Under the pieces are notes generated by a model. It was not told the DNA's origin. It ran no database searches and saw only the letters and a program-made list of their open reading frames with translations. Source: Phyllostachys edulis (Eukaryota > Streptophyta > Magnoliopsida > Poales > Poaceae). From it: 64,000 nucleotides of DNA. Shown here piece by piece: positions 11,363-24,400 of the stretch (position 1 is the first letter of the stretch; each line of letters starts with the position of its first letter). Position numbers and translations under genes: made by a program. The stretch lies in assembly GCA_036346405.1 (NCBI GenBank), contig CM070568.1, forward strand, positions 37,420,820 through 37,484,819. Reading direction: 5' to 3'.

Positions 11363-13115
11363 TTTTCCAATTATGCAAGAGTTACCATAGTGTTTACTTG
11401 CAGTAAATACGTTGCTAAAAGTGGAATACCCCGGGTTAAATAGTATATCCACCTTTGCGAAATTGACTTATTGGTTTTTGATCGAAAATCTGTGGGGACG
11501 CATGCGGGTCTAAGATCTAAGGACACTAGTCAAAACAATTATTAATCACTCCTTTAACTCTCTTTAAGAGAACTCACATTGAAGGTGAAATACCTTATAA
11601 AGAGGTTCATCATGAAGATGAAAGCCTAGCAATTTGATGTGCACATATTACAAAACTGGAAATGCAGAATGACCAAGATTTTTTTTTTTTGAGAAATGAC
11701 AAAGATCTGGTTAACATTGAAATGCCCTCAAGTTAGAGGATATGGGAGAAAAGTTACTGACAATCACTTTGCCTCTACAAATGCTGAAGTTTATCTTATG
11801 AGAATACGAATCTGGAACCAAAGTCCACAGTCAAGTGCTTGAAGCGTTCATATCAGGTCACATAATGAAAGCATATGAGGCTGAACCATAATTGCTAAAT
11901 AAAAGTCTTGGAACCAGATAGTTCTGACTTGATGGGTCATTATGAATATAATGAAATAGTGAAAGCTATGGTTCAAAGGTCCCCATGGAGATCGCTACTC
12001 TCCTATTATGAATGATATAATGTTCTGTTGCATAATAATTATGGCAAATGGCGTGAACGAATAAGTAAAATATGTAGTCAATGGGTTCTAAAAATCCTTG
12101 ATGAGATCATCGAATGACTCAAAATTCCTAGTAAGAAAGGAAACAAAATCGCTATATATATAAAGCTCATACCCAATAGTCTCTTATCTGTAGTAAAAGC
12201 ATCTCCCGGAAGAGAGAGCATCTCCCTAAAAGAAAATTATCTTACCAGTCGATCTCTTAATCACACCAATGATCATATGATTCCTATAAGTGGACAAGGA
12301 CCCATCAAGACCTGAAAGAATGAAATAAGGAATCTAAAAACTAAAAGTGCACCACACAAGCACTTATGAAAGTGCATTTTCCACCAGAAGTTAGTGGAAT
12401 AGTGGTTTCCTGTAATACCATGAAGGTACGATATACATTGGTGATATTGGCAATTAATCCCCTAAACGTCAAAATTAAGACCGATTATGTTTTACTCTAA
12501 AGTGGTACAACCATACTTTATAGTTCTGTAGAACAGACTATTAGTTGTAACTTTAACCACCCAAAGATGGTTACAAAATATTAAGACCCTGAAAGGTGTT
12601 GATAAATCGTATTCAGAAGGCATACGACTTTGCAACTAGTATTACCCCAGTATCCTCTACAAGGATAATCTACTTGTGTTGCATAATCAAATAGTAGTAT
12701 TTGATAAGTTAAGCATGTTACTTCCGAATAGTGTTTATCCTAAAATCTCCATATGAGTAATAGGATATATGTCTATAAGACTCTGTATTGTGGTAATCCA
12801 GTTGATTTGATCAAAATATATTTGCATATATTCTTTTTCGAAAAATGTATGAAAGGCATTAGAGCAACAAGACTTCAGCATAAGTTTTCCTCGGGGGGAG
12901 CATTTGCCGAACACTGTTTATCATACTTGAGATTTTGAAAATCTTAGTCAAGCCTAGAAAGTGTTGATACGATGATTACTGCTTAAATTCACCTCGAAGG
13001 TTTTTACCACTTAACATTTTAGGTCCAGTTGGTCGACAATGCAAAGATCATGAAGATCGTGCATAGATCGTGATGATCATTACTAAATCCTGAAGATATC
13101 TGTCAAATCCCTATA
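11363..13115 (+). pseudogene. Decayed Copia interior
   Basis: Between the Helitron end and the RNase H fragment no open frame of note remains. By position this is the gag-pol interior of the 5797-14053 element. I could not identify specific catalytic motifs. Confidence 0.4.
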
Positions 13116-13570
13116 GTGCAAAATCCCAGAATGGATTTACATTACTTTGTGGTGGTGCAGCCATGTCTTAGCAGTCATCTTAAGCAGACCTTGGTAGCTA
13201 CTTCTACCAACCACTCAGAAATTATTGCACTATATGAAGCCTCATGTGGATGTGTTTGGCTTAGACGTGTGATTAGCCATATCCAAAAGTCATGTGGTAT
13301 TAACACCGTCAATACCCTCACAATTATCTATGAAGATAATGATGCTTGTGTTACACAAATGCAAATGGGTTTTGTTAAAAGTAATATCACGAAGCATATT
13401 TCTCCTAAATTCTTCTATCCTCATGAACTCTAGAAGAACGACAAGGTGAAGATCCTGCAAACTAGATCACGTGAAAATCTGACTGATTTATTCACTAAAT
13501 CTCCGCCTATGTCCAGTTTCCAACGATGCGTTTATGGAATTGGAATGAAACGGCTAGGATAGTTGCAGGA
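13116..13570 (+). pseudogene. Copia RNase H / pol C-terminus
   Basis: The translation has ATSTNHSEIIALYEAS, CVWLRRVISHIQ, YEDNDACV and NITKHISPKFFYPHEL. After a stop it continues as NDKVKILQTRSRENLTDLFT and FQRCVYGIGMKRLG. This is the Ty1-copia RNase H region. An in-frame TAG replaces a codon after PHEL (13431), so it is broken. Confidence 0.85.
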
Positions 13571-13843
13571 ATCAGGGGGAAATCTACTGAATCATAATCC
13601 ACTTAAAGTCCTGAAGTTTTACCTTAAACTTGAAGATTAACCCAGAAGGTAGAGAGGTTGCACTCTTTTTCCCTTAGTGAGTTTTTCCTAAAGATTTCTC
13701 ACATAAAGGTTTTTAACGAGGCAACGATGTAATGCAACTTGCGGGTGCAATGTACTGTTTTCTCCGATCGCTTTTTTCCCGCTAGGTTTTTGGGAGGAGT
13801 TTTCAATGAGAAATGTGCATGACGCCGTATTCGCCCAGCGGAG

Positions 13844-14053
13844 TGTTAAGAAACCCTGGAATAGGGGTTGATGGGCATAATACCAAAACTACCCCCGATG
13901 ACTTTTAGTTTTTAGATAGGACCTCCTTGTACTCAGAAAGAGATCAATCTATTAATAAAGAGGTTCCCCATATTGTGTCTCCATCTATTTCGTCTCTTTG
14001 TCGATTGCCTATTGTGTGGTGATTGGTTGGTTACGACTACTACATTCTTAACA
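13844..14053 (+). repeat. Copia 3' LTR
   Basis: TGTTAAGAAACCC...TTCTTAACA, preceded by a weak polypurine tract (CAGCGGAG) and followed by the GATTA target duplication. Confidence 0.8.
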
Positions 14054-14058
14054 GATTA

Positions 14059-14402
14059 TGCGGGTTTGTGGCTTCTAAAGTCTTGGGCCACGTCACCAGA
14101 GCGCGGCCACAGCCGTTGGTGGGGGAACGAGCGGGAGAAATTGGATGTGTCGTGCGCTCGCTTTCCCTCAAGGGCGGATTAATTGATTGATTGATTAATG
14201 ATTCTGGCGGTTTGCAGGGCCCACATGCAGTGGGACAGGGCGCTGCTGCCCTCAACGGTGTGCTAGGCGCACCGGGCTTAGCATGTTGATGTGGTGTGTG
14301 TTTCAATGACAAGGTGGGCCCAAATGGTTGAGAGTGGAGTATGTCTCTCCCAGCTGAAAAAAGGGCTTTGTGGAGGGGAGGAATGTAATTGTTTTTTAAG
14401 TA
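14059..14402. other. Unassigned sequence
   Basis: No gene recognised. It holds small ATTGATTGATTGATTAAT repeats near 14180-14200. Confidence 0.45.
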
Positions 14403-14440
14403 CTAGTTGAGTACCCGTGCGTTGCAACGGAAACCTCAAT
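14403..14440 (-). mobile_element. Helitron 3' terminus (minus strand)
   Basis: A|CTAGTTGAGTACCCGTGCG followed by TTGCAACGG is the reverse complement of a grass Helitron 3' end (GTTGCAACGCACGGG...CTAG|T). The matching 5' end was not found to the right. Confidence 0.5.
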
Positions 14441-15295
14441 ATTGCATCAAATATTGTGCATGTTATGGTTGTATCAAAGCAGCCTATGAACCTTAATTAT
14501 CATGTTGTATCAAAGGTAGCCTATGAACAGTACGAAGTTACCAGTTAAATAGAATTAACGAATGCCACAATTGTTACTGGTTCCTGAAGAAACCAATAGT
14601 ACTATACATACTCTAAATACATCAGAGAAAACGTGAGGTTATTCACAGAGAATAACAGTGTATATTAATTACCCCTTGTGTTAAGCACGGCGTATAAGGT
14701 TCCTTAACTGACTGAGCCCACATGTCTATGGGTTGTATCAATTATAAGGTGATCGTAACCGACTAGGTTGAGTAAGGACCTACGACTACAAGGTACTCGT
14801 AGAGAAGGCTCTCAACCAGAGACTGGTCGTAGAAATGCTTACGACTAGAGATTGGTCGTGGAAATGCTTTACGACTAGAGACTGGTCGTAGAAAGGCTTA
14901 CGATCAGGGGGTGGTCGTAGTAAGACTTACGACCACTTGATTAAGCTTCTCCCTTATGTATAGTAAGGGGTATCCTTGAGAGTAATATAAAGATATTGTT
15001 ATCTATAATAAGAATTATAGATAAATAATTAAATGAGGATTATTAGATCCTCGTCATCTAGCCCCCCAGCTTCAAGTAAAAAAAACTTACTTGGTACAAG
15101 AGTCGTAGAATGGTGGTCGGAAGTAGAATCTTTCCGACTGGTATTTCATTTAACCAGAAATAAACTTGGACAAGAAGGTAATTTCACTTGAGGTGTAAAG
15201 ACAAAATCGGTTTTCCCGAACAGACAAATTAAAGAATCTCAATCGACTCCCACATACCTGCATGTTGATGCGGTTCTCGAAGAGGTGGTAACTGT
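14441..15295. repeat. Unassigned repeats with GGTCGTA words
   Basis: The zone 14790-14945 has about five imperfect copies of a roughly 30-base unit containing CTTACGAC and ACTGGTCGTAG. Near 15050-15075 a C-run next to CCTCGTCA looks like the reverse of a polypurine tract and LTR start, but no partner LTR was found. Confidence 0.4.
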
Positions 15296-17800
15296 TGTCA
15301 GACCCGGGAGTAACCCCCAAATCCTCTGTGTATTTCTGAACTAGTCCCATGATCAGTAGCTAGTTCACACAGTAAACAGATATGGTAACATCCATAAATC
15401 ACACAACTTTATTAATAATCAACAGAGTTTATTACAAAAGAAGCTTACAAGCCAACAATAAAGAACACAGCGGAAGACGAAGAAGTAGTGGAGTTCAGCT
15501 GATCTGCCACAGGCAATCGACTAGGGTAGCAGCCTAGTCATCGAGATCCACACCGATAGTGAAGTCCTTCTCCTCTGAAATTATTTGCATCAAGCAAGGA
15601 TGAGCACAACTTCCGTGCTCGCAAGTTACACTCAATAACATATTATAATGCATGCAACGATATAACAAAGGAAGGCTTATTGGTTGAATTTGCATAAAGC
15701 GGTATTTTCTTTAAATTCTTATACTAAGTTCCAAAGCAGTTATTCTATAACTAAAATTCATTTTATAAATTCTCAGTTTTATAGTCAGATAACATTCACA
15801 CAAGAATGGTGAAGGGTACCTTCCTATCACAAAGCTACCTGCCCAACTTCCCATTTGGATAGAAATCCAAATTCATTTGTGTCAAATCATTTTGAATTCG
15901 AAACCAAGGTCTAACTTTGAGCGGCTTGACTAGCATGTCCATAACCATGGAGACGGTTATTCGAATAGTTTTACACTCTGCAGAGGTGGTACAACTTTAC
16001 CCATAAGAGATAATCAGCTTTTACTGTCCGCTCACACACTTCCATAGGTGTGCAACTAAGAGATTATCATAAGGCCTTTACAATGCGCCATCCCAACGTA
16101 GTCCCGCCTCGCTAAGGTTTCACTTTCATTGGATAGAAACCCACCGGATTTAAGCCCCCTCTTGCACCAGGTGGGAATATATAAAAGTAGGTCATAAAAG
16201 ACACTCACGCAATCGGATGGCACGACCACGATGGAATGTTGCAAATTACTTGGTTAGGTCCTCCCCACTCTGGACATGTGGTAGTACGGTAAGGCCCGCA
16301 AGGAATGCTCAAAGGCCAGTCCTTAACTGACTTAGGTGACTTTCCATAAAACTCATGGGCCTCGATCATATAAATGACTCGATCCCGTGCATCAACATGC
16401 ACCATCCAAACAACCATTTCGCCGAAGTACAAACCATCATTTTATTTCATTTTTCAAAGACATTTATAAACTTCATAACACGCCAATGTCATGGATACAA
16501 TTTAAACAACATTTGATTTTTGGCTGAAATTCCCCAAATCAGATATTTTTGGGTCTAAGCATCACTAAGCATATTATTTTCAAATGGTCCTAATTCATAC
16601 TATCGTATCAACTAGGTTTTAACTAGGGTGACAATATGTTTGATTCAATATCAACATTGGCCTTACAAAGGATTTAGGCATAACTATAAATTTAAAACAA
16701 GAATTTAAATTACTGAATATAAATAAGCATGCAATAATAATTTAAAATAGAATTTAAATAAATTGAAATAATAGGTTCAAATATGATCAAAGATGTAACT
16801 TGCCTTGCTTGATTAGTTGCTCTCAAACGGCGTTGAAATCTGACTCTCCGAAGTCGTCGAAATCTATATGTGAAAATAAGCCAAATTCAACAAAAATCAA
16901 ATGAAGATTCAAATGAACTCCAAATTAAATAATTTTAGTTTAGTTAGCTAGATCTTGAATTTATATAATTTTGGAAATTGGAATCGGCGAAATCGGAGTT
17001 TGTATGAAAAAATACGAGCTCCTGGAAGTTTTCAACCCTAATTTGGATTTAAAAGAATTTACCGATTTATTTTCCTAAAGGAAAATCCGGTTTATGACGT
17101 CAGTTCTCAGAAAAAGGATTTTTCGGCCGAATTCTTTTAAAACGGAAATCCCGGAGTCTATAACGGTGGGCCTGTGGTCAATGGACCACGCCCACGGTTG
17201 GTCAAAGGTCCATGATGGACCCGGCGTATGCTACAATAAACGGTGGGGTGCGGGTGCTGGCTGTGCGAGATGACATGGCGCCACGTAGGCGGCCATGTCG
17301 GATTAGCGCCTAGGTGGTGCTGACCTGGCCATGACGTGGCCGAGCCACGTAGGCCCAATGGTGGCGTAAAGCCGGCGACGAGCTCGCTGGCGTTCTATGC
17401 CGGGGCGAGGTGAATGAATGGTACCAAAAGAGAGAGGGAGATACGAGGATCCTAATGCGCTACCTTGCGGCGGGAGAGCGTCGCGATTTGGTCGTCGGTG
17501 GCGAGGTTTGGCGGCAGCGTCTTTAGGGCTCTGGTGAAGTAGGCGTTCCCGAGGTCCTCCAGCGAAGTGAGAGCGCGCACATGCTTCGTGGTGGCGTGGC
17601 GATGTTGACGGTGGCAGGGACGAGGGCGGAACATCGACGGTCTCGCCGAAGTCGAAGAAGAACCGAAGGTTCACCGCCAGCAAAGAACTTCAAAATCAGG
17701 GCTCTAAAGAGGGATTGGGGATAGGCGCGTTGAGGCGTTGGGATGAGAGCTTCAAGGCGCACCGAGGGCGTCCTTCTAAAAGAGCAAGGGAGACAGTGAG
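15296..17800 (-). mobile_element. Partial Gypsy-type LTR (minus)
   Basis: Starts TGTCAGACCCGGG. It shares with 21431-24912 and 61114-64000 the order: a pre-start tail, GAGCAC...CCGTGCTCGC (near 15600), the CTCTGCAGAGG phrase (near 15975), then a GC-rich block (17330-17790). The distal end seen at 24912 is absent. It is more diverged than the other two. Confidence 0.6.
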
Positions 17801-18281
17801 AGGTGAGTAGGATGAACTTTGTCTAGTACCCTGTTCCTGGGCTTTTGAATGCATTTCTGTATGATAAGTTTGTTGGTAGCCACTAAATCATCCATGTGCC
17901 TACCTTGGTTGGAGTTGTAACTTGTAAGAATTGTTTGTACGTTTGCATTCCTCTTTACAATATTTCTTGGTACCCATAAGCTTGCTATTTTAGTTGTGTC
18001 AAACTAGTGAAGTTGTGCCTAGTAAGGTCATGGCTGATAACTGCTCTTCTATTCTTTTTAAAAAGATAAACATATGAATTATTCAATATGATAAAGAAGC
18101 TTTAAAAATGTTCCATTTTGATGTTGTTTACATACTCATGACAATTCTAGAGCTCCTCTATGCTCTCCAATGTGTTAAGTTCATGAGCCACATGATACTA
18201 CTCGCTTTTGTTATTATGAATATTTTGTAATCAACGACTCTAACAAGATGTACACTTTACTCAGTTTCTTGTTTCTTCTTA

Positions 18282-18443
18282 GATTGAAATGTCCACCTTA
18301 GCAGGTCATCATGTCAGAGACAAGAATGAAATTATGGAGTGAGAAGGTATTTTAAAAGATCTGGTTGATAAGGTGAGCAACATTAATGCCGAGGTGCATG
18401 TCTTGGAAGTAGAGTATTAAAAAGACCTGCTTGATCATGATAA
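18282..18443 (+). pseudogene. Possible decayed exon with heptad-like text
   Basis: An AG-ended pyrimidine-rich tract precedes this and GT follows an AAG. The frame reads MSTLAGHHVRDKNEIME, stop, GILKDLVDKVSNINAEVHVL, then EVEY, stop, KDLLDHDK. It is charged and leucine-spaced like a coiled coil, with two stops. The family was not recognised. Confidence 0.25.
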
Positions 18444-19359
18444 GGTTTGTCTCTTATGTTCCCCAAAATATTGCATTATACGTAAAAATATTTAACAGAT
18501 GAAACACAACTCTTTGATTGCATATAGTACTATGTGCATATTTGAATTTTCCTTGTCTCTTGATTATTTTATTCATAAGACTATCACTGATGAAAAATTA
18601 TGGGGATGGCAGATCACAGTATATTTGAACAACAGCTAACACGCTCTATATATTACATTACTATACATGGAATGGCCTATTGAGGTGCTCATTCGCCAGT
18701 TACTGGTGTGCCTGTCATATGAGTATGAGATGCTTTTGTTGTTCATAAATCAAAAAATAACGAAGATGGTGCTATTCATCACAGGTTGCATTTGACAAAT
18801 AGGAAGCAAAATACTTATTTCTCTCTGGTTTGTGCACCGGCTGATAAATCGTTCTAACATGTGTAACTACCAAAATTTCTTTTTTAGAAAACAATTTTTT
18901 GGTACTGTCTCATTGCTCTATTATCTTCTGTGACTGTAGGTTGGAAGTATCAATTGGCAATTTTTTTAAATGGAAAGAGACATGCACATTTCTAAGAATA
19001 AATGTATTAGTTAAAATTTATCTCTTTTGATATTGTAATTTGTACCTTTTTCCCTACTTTTGGTGTACTCTAATATTTCGATTGTATATATGAATATTGC
19101 AAAGAAATAAAATTATTTTCTTCGAAGCAAGAATTGCAATGTGGTGCACCTCGAGTTACATTCTCCCTTGTTAATTCTTTAATAATTTCCAATGGTACAA
19201 ATTGCAAAAATATTGAGAAAGTAACATATTTGTCGTGGATACAAATGCATAAATTAGTTAATTATGTAATATTTTCATTATAATAATTATTTATTGTGAT
19301 TATTAATGTAATGATTTTTATTGTATTTATTTACGTAAGAATTGTTTATTGTAATAATT

Positions 19360-19545
19360 ATTGTTAATTGCGGTCAATTGTGTTAATTGTAGTATATTGC
19401 GTTAATTGTGGTAGTCGTTGTTAATTGTAGTCAATTGCAGTAATTACGGTAGTCGTCGTTAATTATAGTCAATTGCGTTAGTTGTCATTAATTATCGTTA
19501 ATTATCATTAGTTGTTGTTAAATATCGTTAATTGCTGTTAGATGG
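19360..19545. repeat. Degenerate GTTAATTG minisatellite
   Basis: Runs of GTTAATTG, GTCAATTG and GTTAATTATC recur about every 10-12 bases. The array is imperfect and AT-rich. Confidence 0.65.
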
Positions 19546-20169
19546 CATCAAACAACCTATTACTTGTCTTAGGGGTATTTCAGGCATTTCCCATCTCAGA
19601 AGCTGTAACTAGCCTATCTAAAAGTCAGACAGCCAAACACCAAACTTCTTCGCTTGTTAGTTCAACCTATGACCAGTAAATTAAAGTCGCTTTTTAGAAA
19701 AGCTACAGCTATGCTAAACAGGCCTGAAGTCTATTGCTTCACACGTTGGTGGCTAGTATTTTGGTTAAGTGGTTCCTTTTGGTTTTTTTGCCATATCTCT
19801 ATGTCATAAAAAAAACTTAATGATTTCTTGCTCCGATGAGCCACATTCTTGACATTGGTCTATCATTTTGGGTTTATTTTCTTTATTTTTTTCTTAATAT
19901 TTTAAAAAAATTGTTCTCCTTTTCCTGAAGTTTGCCACACACGCGCCTCAGTGGGGGCAACCAGTCGACTATAGAATTGTGATATGACAAAATAGCATCG
20001 GTGATGACGGGTGTCTATAGATTAGAGGTTAACTTGTAAATTAGGTTACATTAAAAGCTCCCATAAAACCTAGGGGTTTTTTACAAAAAAAAACAAGTAC
20101 ACATGGTTTTGAGCAAATTACACATAATTTATATATTTTTATGCTTGCAAAGGTGTGCCATATTTTGAG

Positions 20170-21040
20170 ATTTTTTTTTTTGAAATAATATTTTTTAAAA
20201 AAATTACAAAACTAGGTAGCCAGTCCAAAAAATTACAAAATAGGTCTCTGTAAATCTATTCATCGACAGTATCTCTAAATTTTTAAATATAGCAAATGAG
20301 CTCAAACAATTATGACATTGTTTGTGCAGCATCCAAATATAGTGTTCTTGCTTGTGTAATTTTTTCATAATTTTATCCATTATAAATTTATCTCCAAAAT
20401 TCATTTAAGTATACTATTTGTAGAGTTTGTAAATATACAAAATGAGGTCCAAAAATTATGCATTTTTGTGAACACTCCTTACATAGTGTAATTATTTGTG
20501 TATTTTTATAGAATTTTATATGTTCTGAAATTATTTCAAAAATTAAAGGTTTACACAATCAAGTACACTATATCGGAAACCTAAATTCAGAATTTTCGAG
20601 ACAATTTTAGAATATATAAAATTCTGGAAAAATTACACAAACAATTACACTATGTAAGGAGCGTTCAAAAAAATTCATAATTTTTGGACCTCATTTTGTA
20701 TAATAGTATATTTAAATGACTTTTAGAGACAAATTCAGAATGGATAAAATTATGAAACAATTACATAAGGCAGAACACTATATTGGTAGGCTCCACAAAA
20801 AAAATTCGTAATTTTTTAGTTAATTTACTATATTTAAATATTTCTAGATTCCTGTCGCCAGTTGAACTAGCGACAGAAACCTGCCCCCACTGTTCAGGGT
20901 CCCTGCCGCCAGTTCAACTGCCGATAGGAGCCTATCGCCAGATGAACTGGCGACAAGGACCTATTTTTGTAATTTTTTGGAGCGACTACCTAGTTTTGTA
21001 AATAATTTTTTAAAAAATTATTATTTCAAAAAAAACTATA
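20170..21040. mobile_element. Mutator-type foldback MITE
   Basis: About 870 bp with inverted ends (TTGAAATAATATTTTTTAAA left; TTGAAATAATAATTTTTTAA right, reverse complemented). Flanks TATTTTGAG (20161-20169) and TATTTTGAT (21041-21049) match at 8 of 9. The palindromic words GTCGCCAGTTGAAC / GGCGACA occur at 20854-20955. The interior (AAAATGAGGTCCAAA, CTCCTTACATAGTG) matches the foldback at 34778. Confidence 0.75.
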
Positions 21041-21049
21041 TATTTTGAT

Positions 21050-21430
21050 TACAATTGGTAAGCTGTATAATCTGATATGTTGTATTGAATGCATGCCAAT
21101 AATGCTCCATTTCACTCACAGAAATAGGCAAGTAAAATTTCATTGTAGGCACCTGTTTTAACAAAGTTAAGCAACAGTGACCATCTACATTGTGCATGTC
21201 ATGTTATGCGAGCTATAACATATTGTCATCAATGATTCTGAAGAAAACAAAATATCAAAACATTCGGCATGACAAAACCATGATATAGATTAGCCATGTT
21301 GAGCCGGTTTCGTCACCTGGCTTCCGAAAACAAAAGGAACTACATATTATATTCCCTGAAAGAAAGACTCCCTTTTCAAACAAATATTAAAATTGAATCT
21401 AAAAACCCCCTTTTCATACGAGTAAATATT
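21050..21430. other. Unassigned sequence
   Basis: No gene or repeat end recognised. ATATT at 21426-21430 is the left target duplication of the next LTR. Confidence 0.5.
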
Positions 21431-24400
21431 TGTCAGGCCCGGATTTCGCCATCCAGAATCCTCTATGAAACCACTGCACTATTCTCTAAATCAGTAGATA
21501 GTGCTCACAGATACATCACTAAATTATTTCATACATGACGTAAACTGTACTATACATTAAATACATAACATCAAAGTTCAAATAAACCGCATCGGGTCAA
21601 GTTTACACTACGGCCGATCATGCCAAATGGATACATTACATAACAGTGAAAGCAAAAACGGATAGGGCACATCTCACCACAAACAAGAGACTGGGGTAGC
21701 CTATGTACGACCAATATTACTCAAAGACTTGGACAATATTGGTGTACACGAGCACCGACTGAGCCAGCTAGATTAGGGCGAGACCTAGACTACTAGAAGC
21801 TAATCTACTCTCCACCATCTTCCTGGCCATCAACTTCTGGACCTTCGTAGTAGGCATAATGTCCTTAGTCCATGGCTTCTGAGAGATGGGAGGAAAGAGC
21901 GAGGGTGAGCACAAACAACCGTGCTCGCGAGCCAACACACATAATACAATAGATATACATGCAAGGTTTAACAAGGATGGCTCGGGTTCTTTTATTTGCT
22001 TAAAGGCAACATTTTTAATTACAATAATTATAAATTCCTATGACTTAGCATTTTAACCAAATCACATTTTATTAAAGAGAGAAGTTGTGCAATATTTATA
22101 ACAGTGCAGGTTACCTCCACCTTATGCTCAATTTTGATTAGGGTTATATCCACCTTATTAGCAACACTAGGGGTACATCCACCTAGGAAATACCAAATTC
22201 AGGGTTACATCAGCCCGACGAGTTTTCATCCCACCCACAAATGTTTTTATAATAGAACTAACTCGAGTAAGTTCCCATGCCCACTCTTGACCGTGGGTAC
22301 GGCTGTTCAAACAATTTATACTCTGCAGAGACTGTACACTTTACTCACAAGAGATAACCATCTTTTTGTACTCCACACGTTTTCGTAGACATGTGAGTCA
22401 AGAGATCATCACAAGGCCTTTACAATGCATCCCCCAGTGTAAGTTACACCCACTAAGGTTTTATCTGAGGGTGGTTACGTCAGCCACACCCAGGCCTCCT
22501 CTTGTGCCACACAGCGGCTTACGCCAGCATCCCGATCCGTGTCCACAACGGCTTACGCGAGCAACATGACTCGTAGATCACTCCAATGGTGCAACTCGCA
22601 CTGGTGGATACAAATTATTTAACCAGGTCGACACCATTATAGACTTGTGGTTGCACTATTTTATATTAAGAGGTCACCATAGGATTAAGTCCTTAAAGTC
22701 ATCTGGACAGTACATACCACAAACCAACATTTCTCGTGCTACGTCAGCACCCACCATCATACCATCTGCTCAGATGTGGTAACAGCAAGTTGTTAGGGTT
22801 TTGAGGAGCATAAATTAAATTATCTCAAATATACCAGTCATTTACCTCCAATGACAGCCCAAAACAAATTTTTATGATTTTAAAGATGATGATTAGGGCA
22901 ATTAATGCCCCGATACTTAAGCAAGACTAGCATGACGCTTAAGTACGACTATAGCTAGTAAAGTTACCACTTCATATCTAGGGTGGCAATGATCATGTGA
23001 TTCAAACGTCAAAGGATGGTATAATAATATTTAATCATCAAGTAGGTATCTAATTACTTTAAAGATTTGACATACATTTGCATAATGAATTAAGCATGCA
23101 ATTTGATAATTTAAAAGAATATAACTTGTATAAAATATAGGTTCAATATGATCAAAGTATTGACTCACCTGGGTCAAAGGCAAGAGGGTCTTGAAAGTCT
23201 TGAGCTTGATCAAACTGGGGCTCTCCCGCTTCTTCAAACTCTATTCGGACAATCGCGCTGGAAAAGAACAAACAAGCAAACAAAGAAAATAAATACTAAA
23301 GAAATATCAAATAAACTTCAAATTGAACACAACCATTGCCATTAGAAAGATCTTGAATTTAGAAATAAATTTCATTAAATTTAGAGTTAAAACGGGGGAG
23401 AGCGGACTTTCCGAAGTTTACTTTTTGAATTAAATCTAGAAAAAGACAGAGGAGAGAGAGATAGAGAGAGACTCTCTATGACATGTGGGGTCTGCAGCAC
23501 AGTGGCTTGGCTCACAACACAGTGCATGGATCGGAGTCCACGCTTACTATGCACTGGTCCACCGAGTTACTGTGAAATGAAAGCACTTGGGGCCCGCGTG
23601 TCATTAACTCCTCAGAGAAACAAGAATTAATCAATCGCATTAATTAGCACTGGGTCCACGCGTCAGTTTAACAAAGAGCAATTAAACCAGCGCTAATCAC
23701 TACTTTGCCTTAACACGACCAAGATTTGGTCGATAAAATGCTCTACAGTGCTTGTCCCCCTTTCAGACAAAACAGGGGACTCCCGGGGCGCTCAGGATCG
23801 TGCCTATCGCCGGCGAAGGGAGCCACGGTGGCCAGCGGCGATGCCAAAAATGGAACCGAGGAGGCTATCCAGCCCTAACAGTGGCCGCAACTTGGCCGGC
23901 GATGGACCACAACAGTGGTGGCGCTACGGGCTACGCCCAAACGACACCACAAGCGGTGCCCTTGGCCAAATAGCGCATGCACCAGCATCTAGGAGTCAAG
24001 GGGAACTCACCAGAGCACAAAGGGAGAGCGGAGGTGGTCGGAGGAGAGCCGGCAGCGATGACTAAGGCGACGGCGAGGGGGCTTGTGCGGAGAGTTCGTC
24101 AAAGGGGAAGAAGGAGCTCGGTGCTACTTGGGGAAGCTTCGAGACGTCCTTGAGGTGCTCCTGGTGCAGCTAATTGGTCCACGGTGCGGCGAAGCTCAAA
24201 TGGCGATCGGGGGGCCAACGATCCGGCCAGAGACGAGGAAGAACGGGGAAAGGTGGCTCTCAGGGACGAACAAAGCGACGGAAGGTCAATTGGAAGCTGG
24301 GCGGAGGTGAGGGAAGTTCTGGGAGGCACGGGCGCGGCTTAAATAGCCGAGGGGAGGAGATGGATGTTTGGGGGGGGGTAATGAAGGGGGGCGACGAGGC

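Larger units (their letters stand above)
5797..14053 (+). mobile_element. Copia LTR-retrotransposon, nested and degenerate
   Basis: LTRs of about 210 bp (5797-6013 and 13844-14053) share TGTTAAGAAAC starts and the phrase CTCAGAAAGAGATCAATC. GATTA lies on both outer sides (5792-5796 and 14054-14058). The pol C-terminus before the 3' LTR is Copia RNase H. Most of the interval is a Helitron with nested LTRs; without them the element is about 3 kb, so much of gag-pol is lost. Confidence 0.85.
17801..20160. other. AT-rich region with no clear gene
   Basis: No intact gene recognised. It holds a possible decayed exon (18282-18443) and a degenerate minisatellite (19360-19545), described separately. 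Confidence 0.5.
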
